Shown: positions 12,755 to 26,352 of the stretch, one piece after another
Position numbering within the stretch: the stretch's first letter is position 1
Layout of the letters: every line of letters starts with the position of its first letter
From: Apis mellifera
Lineage: Eukaryota; Arthropoda; Insecta; Hymenoptera; Apidae
NCBI RefSeq assembly: GCF_003254395.2
Contig: NW_020555859.1
Span: 422,755-486,754, forward strand
Direction: 5' to 3'
Length of the DNA stretch: 64,000 bases
Notes under the pieces: generated by a model
Seen by the model: only the letters and a program-made list of their open reading frames with translations
What the model was told of the DNA's origin: nothing
The model's database searches: none
Position numbers and translations under genes: made by a program

Positions 12755-15700
12755 TTAAAGTTCTGAAGAACCTACAGAGTTACAATAAGTCTTAACAGTT
12801 AAGTCATACATTTGGTTTATATTAAGAGCATTTAAAAAATGCATTAAATGTGGTTCATATCCACTTGTAGCTAATTTAAACGCAACATGTGACATATATG
12901 CTCGCAACTCGCAGAATGCTTGATACATTTGTTCCAGTTTTTTAAAATTAGGATGAATATATCCCGTAGATTTCATTATCCAGGTTTGAGATCTTATTCT
13001 ATTATGAAATTTTAAAATGACTTTAAATATATTAGTTAAACATATACGTACTTTTTCTTCTCGACTATTGAGCATACATCTATAAAAAATAATATAATAA
13101 CAAAATTAATTAATTTTTTCATTTATCATTAAAAAATCAAAAAATATATCATGTGTATCAATTTTTACCTTGAAAGTATTCGTTTTATATAATTTACATG
13201 TGATAAATAAATTTGGTCTACAGTTAATGAATGTTCTAAATCTTTTTCAAATTCAGCCCAACTTGCATGCAAAACACTACATGTTAAATAATTATGCAAT
13301 GCATTCATAAATTGTGTCATTGAATGTCTGTATAATTGTAACTAGAAATAAATTATTAATTTAAAATTAGCGATTGGATTAACTTTAAAAAAAAAATTAG
13401 AATTAGAATGTATTATATGAAATTATTTTTTTCTTACTTTATGATATTGTTCTGATGTAATTGCTTTTCTTTCTCTTTTCATAATATTGAAATCTTCTTG
13501 TAATACCCATGAAACTCGACCACTTGTTATTAAAAATTTAAATACTTTACCATATTGTTTCATGACTGTTTCATCAATTATAATATTAAGTGGCCAATTT
13601 ATTTTATAATTGAGAGAAAGACAATCTAAAGCAGCTGGATCTGATATCTATAAAGGATTTATAATAAAGTTTATTAATTTTTTTTAATAAAATAAAACTT
13701 GACAATTTGTATACAAAATTATAAAAGAATAGAAAGAATAAATATAAGAGAAAATATTTACTTCTAACTGAGCTGGAGTATCTATTGCCGAAAGACTGAG
13801 AAGTTCTGAATTAACGTAAACATTGTTAAATGAATTAACAAGTGCTCGTTCTAGAAGATTAGTCAATGTAACTGAATTAAATAATTCAATAGGTACAGAG
13901 ATTTCATATAAACGTGCATATAATGAATCTGTTAAGGTTTTTGCAAATTCTCCATTTAGCAAAAAAAAGTAGCTTCGTAAACTATGTAAATGTAAAAGCA
14001 AATTATTTTCCTTTAAAAAATATTTAATAATAGCATTGCTAACGAGACGACTTTGTATGTTAAGAGGAATACGAATCGACTTTTCTAAGTAAGCTTGAAG
14101 AGAAATATGATCAATTATTTCAACATCAGTAATACTCAAGGGAGTTATTACCGATGATATTTTATTATATTTTTCATTACGAGTTAATTCAAATAGATCT
14201 GAATCTTTTTTTACAGAAAGAGTTGATTTAGTTATTGAATAAGGACAACTTGATGGTATTATTGATGAAATTTCCGTAGGTGATGAATCTTCTAAATTAT
14301 ACATTAGTGAAATAGGACTTTGTATTGATGAAGTAGTAAAATTATCTGTTGTACATGACATCGGTGTTTCTAAGTTACTATTTTCTTGATTTGTTATGTT
14401 TTCAGTAAAATTAATCGTCTTTCTATTTATTTCATTTGTAGCAGAACTAAATTCAATTTGTTGTATATCAAGTTCATTATTATTTGGTGTCATATTGTTA
14501 CATATGCTACCAATTTGAGATTCTGTTATCGCGTTATCTAATTTTATAACATTCAAAAGATTAGGTCTTTCAGTTATTGTCGAATGATTTGTGCAATGAG
14601 TTGATAATTGTTCTAAAATTTCATTTATTTGTTCATTTGTTTTATTTTTATTTGATGAAATTTCCGAAATTTTTTTCTTATTTAATGTTTCCAGATCATC
14701 AAAATTATGAAATTTATATTTTTCATTATTATTGCTTATTGTTTTTTTATGTTTGTAATTCGCAAGTAAATATTGATTTTGTATTGAATCTTGATTTTGA
14801 TCAATTGTAACATTTGATGTTGATATTGTATATGATTGTTGAAAAGATGTATTTGTATAATTTTTATTTTCATCTTCAAATGGAATTGGAATTTCAATTA
14901 AAGAATCTGAAGTTACATGCTCAAGTTCCTTAGTTTTTTCTAATTCGTTCCTCAAATCTTGATTTGCTGTATTTAATATATCCACTCTCTTGTTATAAAA
15001 TTTCATTCTTTTAATTCGCCATTGTGAACGAATACGTCGTTTATTGATATCATTAGTTACATTTTCATAATAATTCCAAACCATTGTTCTGTAAATAATA
15101 TATTTTTAACTAATTTAATAGTAATTTAATAGTCTTTATTTGATTTGAATATTAAATATTGTCAATTTATTGTACTGTTCTAAATATCGTAATATTTCTT
15201 ACTTTATTGTACTTTCTTCTTTATTATGTTCGATTTGTAAAAACAATTTATTGGATGATTCACTTTCTTTCTTTTTTTTTTGCTGTAAATTATTTATAAA
15301 TATTTGTTCTTGAGGATTTGTCAAATCTGTGTAATTTTTCGTTTGTGTTAATGTTTTTGTTGAATCTTCCTGTTTTTTCGTTTCTTCTGATAGTTTTGTG
15401 TAAAATATTAATATATTTAATATAAAAATAAAAAAAAGATGTATTTCTATTATTTTTATTCATAAATATAAGATATATAAATATAATGTATTTTCTTTGT
15501 TATAAGTAAAAAATATACATACCGTGAACTTTTAATAGTGCATTACGTTCCGTTTGTACAATTACTTTTGATATTCCTTTTTCTAATTGTTTTTGATTTA
15601 GAATAGCTGTAGAAAGAGAAAGTATCGAACCAAGAGCAAATTTACCTTTTTTTTCATATTCGTGATATCTTAATGATTGATCACGTAATGCAATTACACT

Positions 15701-18700
15701 TAAACAAACATTTATATCTGGTTGCTCAGTTATACAAACACGGCAAATTGGATTCTAAATATTCATTATATGAATATGATTTTATTATTTTTACGGAATT
15801 TATAGTAAAAATTATATATAAAATATATATAAAATGTAATATATTAAGTGTACTTACTTTGGAATCACAAATTCTTAAAAGTCTTACTGTTTTTCCACAT
15901 TGAAGGATTGATTCAGCTAAATCATTTAAAAAAGCTGGTACTGCATCATTGTAAATGCTAAAACTTTTCGTCCAAAATTTGTGACTTCTACTACGTAAAT
16001 ATTGTGGTCTCGTTTTGATCATAAATTCTCCATAAATATCATCGCATATACCTTCAAAAATCCATTTCTGTAAAAATCTGTAATATTGAATTTAATCACA
16101 TATTATATATTCAAATATTTTAAATTTACAAAAGTGAATAAAAATGAAAACACGAAAGTGTATGTTTATTATATTTTTTATAATACATACCGAAAATAAA
16201 CTTCACAGCAAGATTTTAATAATGAATAGAATACTAAAGCAATCTTAGTATCTGTCGCTTTAATTGCTTCATTATAAATGTTAGTAAGAATATTATTTCC
16301 TCCTCGATATGTAAATTGACTTTCTTTGTAAGACTCACAAACTTTAGCAACTTTAGTAATTAATGTAGCTACAGAACGTACTTTTTCAAATATTTTCAAT
16401 ATCCCTTCAGATTTATTTTCATTTGTAAAAATTCTTAATAGTACCGCTTGATAATAAAGTAATAATTCTTTTACGTTTGCACACATAGCCTACAAAATAT
16501 TATATATATATAATATTTTTGTATGTAAATATATTATTTTTTTTATATGATTTTATTATAAACCTTAAACATTAGTCCTTCTTGTGGTAGTTTGATATTT
16601 TGTGATTTAGGTATAACAAGATTCCATAAAAATCTAAAACAATTACCCCAATTAATAGCTTCTTGACAAATTTTTTTTATTGATTCTGAACATATACCAT
16701 ATACACTAATGTTCTTTCGCAAAGTAAATCCTATCTAAAAAATTTAAATGATTTATACATTTTACTTTTCAATAATTTCTTATTAAGATTAGGTAATATA
16801 CATACTACATCTCCATATTTGAATGAATTTGATTCTATGCCTACTAACATTGATCTCACATCGTGTATAAATTCTTTAGCTGAAATTTCTTCCAAAAGAA
16901 GCAAAGAATTCATTACCTATATTAAATACATAAATAAATAAAAAAGATAAATAATAAAATATATAATATATATATAAATATATAAATATAAAATATATTG
17001 AAGATATATTTTATTTAAAAAATAATAATTAAAGTTGAAGTATATTAGATCAAAATATATATGCATATCTTATCTGTATATATTTATTCATAAAAGTTTT
17101 TTTTATTTATTTATCATAAATAATTATTATATTTATGTATGAATTAATAATTTACCTTTTCTGAAAGTAATGACAAATTATTCATTTCTTTAATTTTTTC
17201 TAGATGTATTGCTGCAATTGACATGTCTGTTACAAACATCAATTCTTTAATAGATTCTATTTCTCCAAAACATTCCCATGTTTGGTGATTTTCAGCTGAT
17301 ATAGTATTTATAATATTGATTTCATTCCATATGTAATTCCAAATATTTATACCACTATTTGATTCATTGCTAATACTCTGATCAAAAAATTTCCATGTAT
17401 CTATCATGCTCTCTGTTTCTTCTGTATTTGTTTGTATAAAAGGAAGATACAAATAATTTGTTGCAGTTCCTTTCTCTGAAGGAAAATTACATATATTTTC
17501 ACATTTATTTTCAATCTAAAAAATAAATTATTAATTTATTAAAAAAAAATTTATACAAATTCAAGAGATTTTTTTTAATATTATATATGTGTCAAACTAT
17601 GTTTATATCAGTTTTGAATTATTTAGCCAAACTACAAGAACATAAATAATAATAAGAATAAAATTTTATATTAATTATAAATTTATTTATAAATGTTTTG
17701 TTATAAATTTATAGATAAATATTGAATCCAAATTTAAATTAGGAATAGATTTGCTATTAAAAATATAAAAGATATTCTTTTTATTATCAATCTTTGTTTA
17801 TCAATCTATAAAATTTCTTAATTTAAAAGGATTTTCTAACATATTTTTAAACTATATTTAATATTTTTCTATTTTATATCCATGCACTTATGAACAAATT
17901 TAATATTTTTCTTATTTTTATTTGTAGATTATACAATTAGTAAAATAAAAAGCACTGTATATTCAAGTATTTAAATATAAAAATTCATATGTCAAAAAAA
18001 TGTCAATTAGATAAAGTAAAATAATCAGAATACAGTAGTAACAGAAACAGAACAATTTTACTTTTTGCATTTTGTTTCAGTTAACGAAAAATTCTAACAG
18101 TTGTTTATAATTTAATAAATGAGTCTTAACTAATATTTTTGTTCTTATGAACTTTTGTATTTATTTTGGCTTTAGGATTAACTCTGTAAAGTTTCATAAA
18201 TAAATTAATAACTTATATATTATATATTTAAAAATTATATCTTACCATATTATTTTGTAAAATGTATAAATTAAATTCTGAACTTATTGTAAGTCGTTGA
18301 TTTGGACATAATAATGTATGCGATGACATTTTATCAAATATATGATTAGACATAAAATCACATGTAACAAGTATACTGAAAAAAAACATTTATATATAAT
18401 GAAATTAAGACTGAATAAAAAATGTAAATTAAGATCAGATTAATATTTTCATAATTTACTCAGTAGATTCAATCCCAATAGCTTTTGATTTCTTTGAATC
18501 ACATAAGAAATTAAGCTCATTTATAATATTTTTAGGTGCAATTTTTGTATTTGGAAATTTTTCCAATATTGCTTCAAATTTATCTGAGGATATGAAATAT
18601 TCCATGGGATATATTTGAAATAGTGAATCATTTTTATTGTATGTAATTTTAGGAAAAGTAAGATTTATTTTGTCAGCATAAAATATATTCTAAAAATCAC

Positions 18701-19319
18701 AATAAAATATATGTTTATAAAATCCTATAAATCTATTTTATAAAAATATAAAAATTTAAAACCTACCATTATTGGTTTTGAATCAGTATTAAAGTTTTTT
18801 AATTGTATTAATAACTGTAAAATAGAAGAAACTGGCAGTTCAACATATGAAAATGCTTCTAGTTTTTGTAAAAAATATTCCAACATGATAGCATCATGTG
18901 AACGATTTAATCCTAGCTTCAATGTAAAAGCATATTTTTGTACTTCTAAAAATGGATCTATTTTTTGAAATTCTTTGTAATCTGTGTCAAATAAAATCAA
19001 TAATGATAAATAAACATTGATTGTAAGTTAAATAAATTAACATTAATTTAATGTATTATAAATAATTTGATCATAATAATATAATATTACCTTGGCCAGA
19101 AATCAATTGATGACCTTTTTTCAACAATATTTCAAAAGCTTTAATTCGAAGATGTTTAATTATTTTGATATCATGATCATAAGTAAATTGAATATTTCGA
19201 TGAAATGACCGATATGTTTGCAATATATGTCTACTCAATTCAGTTATAAGACCATAAACATTGTCATTATAATGATTATTGATATCATTATCAATACAAA
19301 CATATTCCTTAATATTCAT
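12755..19319 (-). CDS. Grip163: Gamma-tubulin complex component 6-like protein (GCP6 / Grip163)
   Basis: Spc97/Spc98-family subunit of the gamma-tubulin ring complex, which nucleates microtubules at centrosomes and spindles. Minus-strand exons: 19319-19091, 18981-18767, 18689-18460, 18375-18246, 17515-17156, 16916-16806, 16734-16564, 16489-16191, 16077-15858, 15754-15523, 15386-15203, 15088-13762, 13647-13438, 13341-13169, 13079-12755, giving 1471 residues. The N-GRIP signature is clear around residues 584-602 (LQKWIFEGICDD.YGEF). The C-GRIP part holds ISDPAALDCLSLNYKINWPL, VFKFLITSGRVSWVLQ and the terminal helices. Between them, about 740-1150, lies a low-complexity Ser/Asn/Thr/Glu-rich insertion, mostly in the 1.33-kb exon 12. 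That insertion is the reason for calling GCP6 rather than GCP2-5. The 17.5-18.2 kb intron is empty. Exon 11 start is the least certain junction. Confidence 0.88.
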
Positions 19320-20629
19320 GGTTGCACGTTGAGGTTGTGTATATTATCTTTGATGTTATTTAATAAACAGAATCATTTGATATTATAATAATAATGTACA
19401 TTCATTGTACCTTACAAAATATTCTTAATTATTCTTATATGTATAATTTTATAAATATGTTTATTGACATGTATATATTATTGCATCAATTTAAAATCAA
19501 TAAAAATATTTTACATTGTAATTAGTAATATTTTAAATGTACCGAAAGATATATTTTATTAAAAATATAAATTTTTAACAATATTCTAATATTTATTACT
19601 TATTTGCAAATTTGAGTTTCATGTTAATAACCTCAATAATCGTATCAAACACTGATTCATCTGATGTTATTTTAAATTAAAAGATTCAACGCGCGTTTAT
19701 ATCACGTGATATTTGGTTTCTATCTTTTGAATTAAAAATACAAAGAAAAAAGGATTTTGAAGAAACTGCTTCCAATTAATTTGAATAATTTTTCTAATAA
19801 CAATTAAACAACAAATAAAAAAAAACAAATTAAATAGAAAAATTATAGAGAAAAGTATGTTAACAACTATTTATTAATTAATTATTAAATTAGTTCAAAA
19901 TAACAAAAAAATAATATAATATTAAATAATTGATTATATAAATGTTGAAATAAATCTTATAATGCGCGTGCGTATATTTTTATATTTATATATCATGTAA
20001 TATATATATACATATATATATATGTACGTATGTATGTATATTTTTTTCATTTATGTCATTTTCTTCAAGGAAATCATAATAATAATTAATATACCAATTC
20101 TTACGTTCTTTTTTGTTATCGAATATGTTTATTTTATAATTTCATTAATCGATGAATATTCAGTGCTCGTGTCGTGATCAATCGATTGATTAATCGATGT
20201 CTTAGTCAGTCATTTAATTCAAATCGATTAATCGATTGATCGATTGTTCGATTAGTTGCTTGTCGAATTTATAAGCCAATTCATTATTTCAATAAATTAT
20301 TTCAAGGTTTTATATGATTTCTCGTTGACATTATTGATTTTAATATATGTAATTTATATTCTGTTTCTTTAGCTTTCTAATTTTCAATCCCGTAATTTAC
20401 AAAGTGTGCGTACATAAGGTAATTCGAGCATTGTTTTTTCCTCTAGCGGTAACTTATAATTCTCTATTCGCATCTATGTATCTAGTTATCTACTTAATTA
20501 TCTGTACATTTATCTATGTACCTTTCTACCTATCTATCTAAATATCTATCTATCTATCTATATCTGTCTACTTCTCCTTTTTCTCCCTCTCTCATTCTAT
20601 CTCAAAGGAGGGTTCGCTTACTCGGTGCT
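19320..20629. promoter_or_regulatory. Divergent intergenic region between GCP6 and FoxK, with an ATCGAT cluster
   Basis: 1.3 kb between the two ATG codons. The left part is AT-rich. Between 20148 and 20244 six ATCGAT hexamers occur (20148, 20181, 20193, 20223, 20231, 20239), several inside TAATCGAT. Such half-sites resemble paired homeodomain or DREF-like sites, but the binding factor is unknown. From about 20390 the sequence is more mixed and probably is FoxK 5' untranslated sequence. An ATCT-type microsatellite fills 20475-20570. Confidence 0.55.
20516..20570 (+). repeat. ATCT/TACC-type microsatellite just upstream of FoxK
   Basis: Irregular tetranucleotide repeat dominated by CTAT/ATCT. 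It contains an ATG at 20516 that is in frame with FoxK, so any translation from it would add a Tyr/Leu/Ser-rich 38-residue extension. Confidence 0.75.
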
Positions 20630-23077
20630 ATGTCTACTACGTACTCCCGTACTCAGGAGAGCGACGCGTGGGCCCTTCTGGCACTGAAGTCGGCACCGGC
20701 CAGCCCGACGAAGATGCAGTGGAACCCGGAAGCAAAAGGTGCACCGATTGCACGGCTAGAGGGTCGCGAGTTTGAATACATGGTTAGACAGCGACGTATC
20801 ACTATCGGACGTAATAGCAGCAAGGGTGAGGTCGACGTCAACATGGGCCACTCCAGCTTTATCTCACGACGACACCTTGAAATCTTCTACGATCATCCTT
20901 TTTTCTTTATGACTTGTAACGGTAAAAATGGTGTTTTTGTTGATGGAGTTTTTCAACGAAAGGGTGCGCCTGCCTTCCAATTACCAAAGACGTAAGATAT
21001 GTTTCGAATCATTATTATACTGACTTAACCTTTCTTGCACGTTTTTCATTGGTTCAATTTTATTGAATGATTTTTATATAGTTTCTTTATTTTTGTTAAT
21101 ATCATTTTGATTAAATTAAATTTGTTTATTATTATTTTGCAATATCATTTTTTTTAGAATTAAATTTTATAGCTTTACATAATAACAATGAAAAATCATT
21201 TTATGAACAATTTTCAATGAATTTATTTGTATTGTACTTATGAAAGTACTTTGATGTTTTCTTTTAAAAGTATTATTTCTTATTATTTCCTTCTTAATTT
21301 TTTTTACTTAGTTTGCATGTTTCTTCTGTTACAGGTGCACATTTAGATTTCCAAGTACAAATATAAGACTCGTATTTCAATCATTAGTAGATGAACAAGA
21401 ACAAAGTAATATACCTGTATCCTCTCCTCCAAAGCATAGAGCACCATTACCACCTTTACGTATTAATATTCCGGATACGGGTTATAGTAGCCCATTTCCT
21501 TCTCCTACTGGAACAATCAGTGCTGCTAATTCATGTCCTGCTAGTCCACGAGCAGGACAGGGAAGGAGAAACATATCAGCAGATCTCCAAATGGTAGCTG
21601 TATATGCAGCTGCTGTTGCAAATGATCCACAAAATTCTAATATGGAAAGACATGATGGAGGACAAAGCTCTAATAGACAAATAAGTCCTGAACTTGGCGT
21701 TGAATCACGATACAGAAGTGGAAGTAGTAGTGGTCCAAATGGTACAACAGCACATTGTAGTCCACCAAAGGATGATTCTAAACCTCCATATTCATATGCA
21801 CAACTAATTGTTCAAGCAATAGCATCTGCTGCAGATAAACAGCTCACATTATCTGGAATTTATTCTTACATTACAAAAAATTATCCATATTATAGAACTG
21901 CAGATAAAGGATGGCAAAATTCAATAAGGCATAATCTTTCATTAAATCGTTATTTTATTAAAGTACCAAGAAGTCAAGAAGAACCAGGGAAAGGATCATT
22001 TTGGCGAATAGATCCACAGTCAGAAGCAAAACTTATTGAACAGGCATTCAGACGAAGAAGACAACGTGGAGTTCCATGTTTTCGAGCTCCCTTTGGACTT
22101 TCATCTAGGTTAGTAGATTTTAATAATATCTTTATTCTTTATAAATTAATAGATATTATTAAAAGTTTGAATTTAAATTCTTGTGTTTGATATAGGAGTG
22201 CACCTGCTTCGCCATCTCATGTTGGAATAAGTGGCCTAATGACGCCGGAATGTCTTAGCAGAGAAGCTTCACCAGGACCAGAATCTTATCCAGATAGTAC
22301 TGTATCGTCTCCAGCTGGTCAATTGACTAGTCAATCTGCACCAGGGTCACCTGGTCATCCATATGCATCTTCAAGTCAATCATCTCATAAAGGTCGTCTG
22401 ATGCAACAAATCACTGTTGTCACAAACGGTGTTAGTGGTGATACAACTAGAGAAGGTAATAATTTTTTATACAATTTCAATATCTTTGATTTTTAGAAAA
22501 ATAGCTTCTACAGGTTGTATTTGTTCTTCTACAAGTTATTTCTTATATATTTATTTTTTTCTTTATATATTATATATTTAATTACTTATAATATAAAAAA
22601 TTTTTAAATTACTTATATTTAAATTACTTATAATACTACTAGTATAAATATCTGCTATTAAAATAATTTAAAAAGATATCTATCTTTTATTTAAAACTAT
22701 TTCTTTCAGATAGTTATATTTTTTCAGATAAATATGTATCTGGAAATACTACAGAAGAACATTCTTTATCTCCGGCTGGACAATATAGTCCAGCTCCTGT
22801 TATTGTACAGACAACATATAACTATAGGTTTGTATTTAAGATTTTCTTGTATTTTTTATCAATTCATTGGAATTAATTGTTATATTATATCATTACGTTT
22901 AGTGGAAGCTTTATTGGTCCCGACGCAGGCGTCGGAGTTGCAAAACGTTCACATGAAGAATCGGATAGTTCTCCAGGTTCACCGGCACCGCTCGCTATTG
23001 TCGAAAGTCCTGAACCACCTGAACATCAACAACCATCAACAAAACGTCAACGTGTTCATGAAATGGACGACCATTGA
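20630..23077 (+). CDS. FoxK: Forkhead box protein K (FHA plus forkhead transcription factor)
   Basis: Nuclear transcription factor of the FOXK class, the only forkhead class with an FHA phosphopeptide-binding domain. Exons: 20630-20991, 21335-22108, 22196-22455, 22710-22827, 22903-23077, giving 562 residues. FHA domain about 40-140: ITIGRNSS at 57-64, ISRRHLEI around 78-85, NGVFVDG. Forkhead domain about 270-365: KPPYSYAQLIVQAI, ITKNYPYYR, the recognition-helix segment WQNSIRHNLSLNRYF, and KGSFWRID, followed by a basic RRRRQR stretch. The C-terminal third is Ser/Pro-rich and ends in a KRQR motif. The ATG at 20630 is preferred because the upstream in-frame ATG at 20516 lies in a microsatellite. 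Exon 4 has two in-frame acceptors (22710 or 22728), adding or dropping six codons. Confidence 0.96.
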
Positions 23078-23544
23078 ATTATCGTTGTCCTAAATTATCG
23101 TTACGTAGGATATTTTTTTGTTACATCGCGCTACTCGCTCATTGTCAAATATATCTGCACGCGCGTGTACTTCACACTTAATTGTGTGTGCGCCCGTAAA
23201 TACGTGCACGCTTAATGTTCAGAATTTCAAATTAATGCCCATATTCATACCATGTTTAAATCTCTTCATACATTATCATCTTCGATGCGCGCCAACAAAT
23301 ATATATATTCAGTTCTGTACTGTTTTTTATTTGACCACATAGTGGTTACTTTAGTTTCTGTATATGATGAATACTCGATACAGTTTATTGTTTTATGCAA
23401 CAAATGGAATATCCGTAAGAAAAGCGAGAGCAGACAAAGTTATTCCCTCGTCTTACATTCTAACAATTTGTTTTATCTTCTTATTTGAATTTTCGAAGTT
23501 GAATGAACTATTGCTGCAGTAATATAATCATTATTATTATGATC

Positions 23545-23700
23545 ACGAATATATATATACATGTGTGTGCGTGTGTGTGCATGCGTGCATGCACGTACGC
23601 GTGTATACACATGTATATATAAATACACACACACACATATGCATACATATATACATACATGTACGCGCACGCGCGTACACATACACACACACATACACAA
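23545..23700. repeat. Complex CA/GT and TA microsatellite
   Basis: Alternating purine-pyrimidine tract of TA, GT, GC and CA dinucleotides, including ACGCGCACGCGCGT-like segments that could adopt Z-DNA. Open frames across it on both strands are repeat artefacts. Confidence 0.9.
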
Positions 23701-24038
23701 TTTCGTTGAATAAATTTTTCACATTTTTGTTTGATGACATATGGGTACAAGAAGATGACGGAAACTTATACGTATTTATAAGAAGGAGTAATAAATATTT
23801 GTAACATTCTTGAAAGAATATGATAAGAAGCATTTTGATGAAATCATATCTTAATATATTCGAAAACATGTTGAATCTCAATAGAAGGAAATATTATGTT
23901 AAAACAATTCACATTGTTTGCCTTAGTGCTTTATAAAAAAAAAATCACCTGTTCTAGAACATTGCCAATATTGGTAAATGAACTGGTTTGAGAAGTTTGT
24001 TGAAAATTATATATTTATATTATCATGAATAAGTTGAT

Positions 24039-24516
24039 ATGTGAACTAGAGATGGGTCGAAATCTGATTTTTGATTTGTAAATTTAAATTCAAAACTTCG
24101 AAGTTTCGAAATTCTTGAAATCTAAGAATGTTTATTTTTTTCTCAGAAATATTTATTTTGTCAAAAACTAAAATGTTTACAAATTTTAACTTTTTCAATC
24201 GCAAATTTGTAATCAACTATGATAATTTTTCGAACATAGATTTATAATTAATTAATGGTAATGATAATTATTTTTTTGATAAAAAATTAACTTTTGGAAT
24301 TGAATAGGTGAAATCATATCATAAATCAAATTATTATTATTATTTAAATAAAAATAAATTCATATTTTCACAATGTTTTTCTAATTAATTATATAAATTA
24401 CTTTTATATTATATAAAATAATCTCTTTGTCTAAATTCCGAGAATTTCAAATCATAAAAATAGCAAAAAATTTCAAGAGATTTCAAGCTTTAAAGTATCC
24501 CATCTCTAGCATGAAC
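24039..24516. mobile_element. hAT-type MITE
   Basis: A non-coding AT-rich block bounded by inverted ends CTAGAGATGGG (24046-24056) and CCCATCTCTAG (24499-24509). Taking TAGAGATGGG as the terminal repeat, the flanks ATGTGAAC (24039-24046) and GCATGAAC (24509-24516) match at 5 of 8 positions, the mismatches all being transitions. That fits an eroded 8-bp target duplication of the hAT superfamily. It is about 460 bp with no transposase. Confidence 0.7.
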
Positions 24517-26245
24517 TATAGTGTTTTTCCTTGAATCAATTTAACAAGATATATAATTATGTACATCTTTTTGAATATTTTCTCAAACATTGTTTTTATT
24601 GACGTTGTTCAGCCATTATTGGGAAAGAAGAAATTGTTCTCTGGTCCTTTCCGATTTTTGAACTCGTCGATTGTTCACGTTGGATTAATTGGTCATTGAA
24701 ATCGATTATGACACTATTTGCATTCATTGAAATGCTCGCAAATCGTAGACACAAACTTTAGATGTAGTTCTGCGTATGATTCTGCAATGTTTCTATTTAA
24801 AAAAAAAAAAAAAAAAGAAAAAGAAGGAAAAAGAAAGATAAGCAATAATCTTATGCTGAATACGTCGATCGAAATTTCTTTCTGACGTGCCTGTTTATCT
24901 AAGGAAGATATTAACGTACTATAATCATACAGGAAGAGGTGATAGTATTTTTGTTGCCACTTGTAAATAAACTCTTAAACGAATATTGATTGCTTCGAAA
25001 TATTTCTCTCTGCGTTGAAGAATGATCAAAAAATGTCTGCTTGCTCTCGTGGTACGAGATAGGAAAATAAGATATAATTTTAAATCATGATCGAATTCAA
25101 AATAATAATAGTTCGACTTTCTATATTCAAATTTAATTCTATTCGATTTTTTTCTGATTTTTTAAATATATAGTTTTTTAAATATATTTTCAAATACATA
25201 TTTTATCTCTTGCCTAGATGCATTTCAGTCGTATATTTAAAACGACTTGTATTGAGTTTTCATTGATGATAATTATTGTATTGCAAAATCAAATTAAATA
25301 AATGTTAATCTGTTTTTCTTTAAGTAAATAATATATGAACGAAATATATCATAATCGTTTCACGAGAAGAGCAAGAACAAAATAGAATGACGATACGTGG
25401 TGTTGAAGTTCCTTAAAATATCAATTATATAATTTATTCAACGAATCAACTTTTTGAATAATTATTTTTCTGTTTCATTTTTTATTTTTTAATCAAGTTT
25501 ATACGTGCTTGCTATATATGCAATTGTGCATAAAAATGTATGCGTATGTATATAATATTTTCGCGAATTTCAAAAAAAAACACAGTAAATTCTTATGAAA
25601 TAGGCAAATTTAGGAAAAACAAAGTAAATTTTTTTATCTTTACATTTGAATTATTATACTATTAATCTACAGTTTCATTTTTAATATGAAAATTTCATAT
25701 TTTTTTCTTTTATGATTATCAAATACGAAGTATAGTTTTATTTCCTTTTTTTACAATTTCTAATCAATTAAAGATTTTTATTGATTATAATTTCTAAATC
25801 ATTAACTTTTAAAATTGGTTTAATTAATTAAAAATATGTATTTTTGTCAATCACTTTTAAAAATTGAAATGCAAAAGAATTACTTAATAAAAGTAGAAGA
25901 AGAATTTAATCTAAAATATAAAATAAAAATATATTTGATAAAAAATTAAAGTAAACATTTTTAAATTTTTGTGTATCTTTATATATAATATAGAAAAAGT
26001 GAACATAATAGAAATGATATAGTGTTATGAATTAAGATACTTAAATATTGGTGAAAAAAAATATAAAAGTGGAATATAAAATGTGTTTGTAAAAAACAAA
26101 TATAAAAAAAGATTGTAAGAGAAATGAAAACAGAGAAAGGAAATGAGAAAGAAAAGAGAAGTGAAAGAGGACAAGAGGGAAAGCGAAGAAGAAAGAGGGT
26201 GTAGAGAGTTTGCGCGACGTTCGACCCGAATCTCTCATCGGACGT

Positions 26246-26352
26246 TAAGCCAGCCAGCTAGCTAGCTAGCCAACCAGCCAGCCAGCCAACCAGCCAGCCA
26301 GCCAGCTATCCATCCATCTATCCAGTCAACTAGACAGGCAGCAAGCCAGTTA
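26246..26352. repeat. CAGC/CATC tetranucleotide repeat
   Basis: Repeated CCAG/CCAA/CTAG units grading into CATC and CAGT units, in a GC-richer patch that probably is transcribed as 5' untranslated sequence of the downstream CUB gene. Confidence 0.85.

Noticed and set aside
23473..23881. Several Cys/Val/Tyr-rich frames on both strands
   Set aside because: Created by the CA/GT microsatellite.
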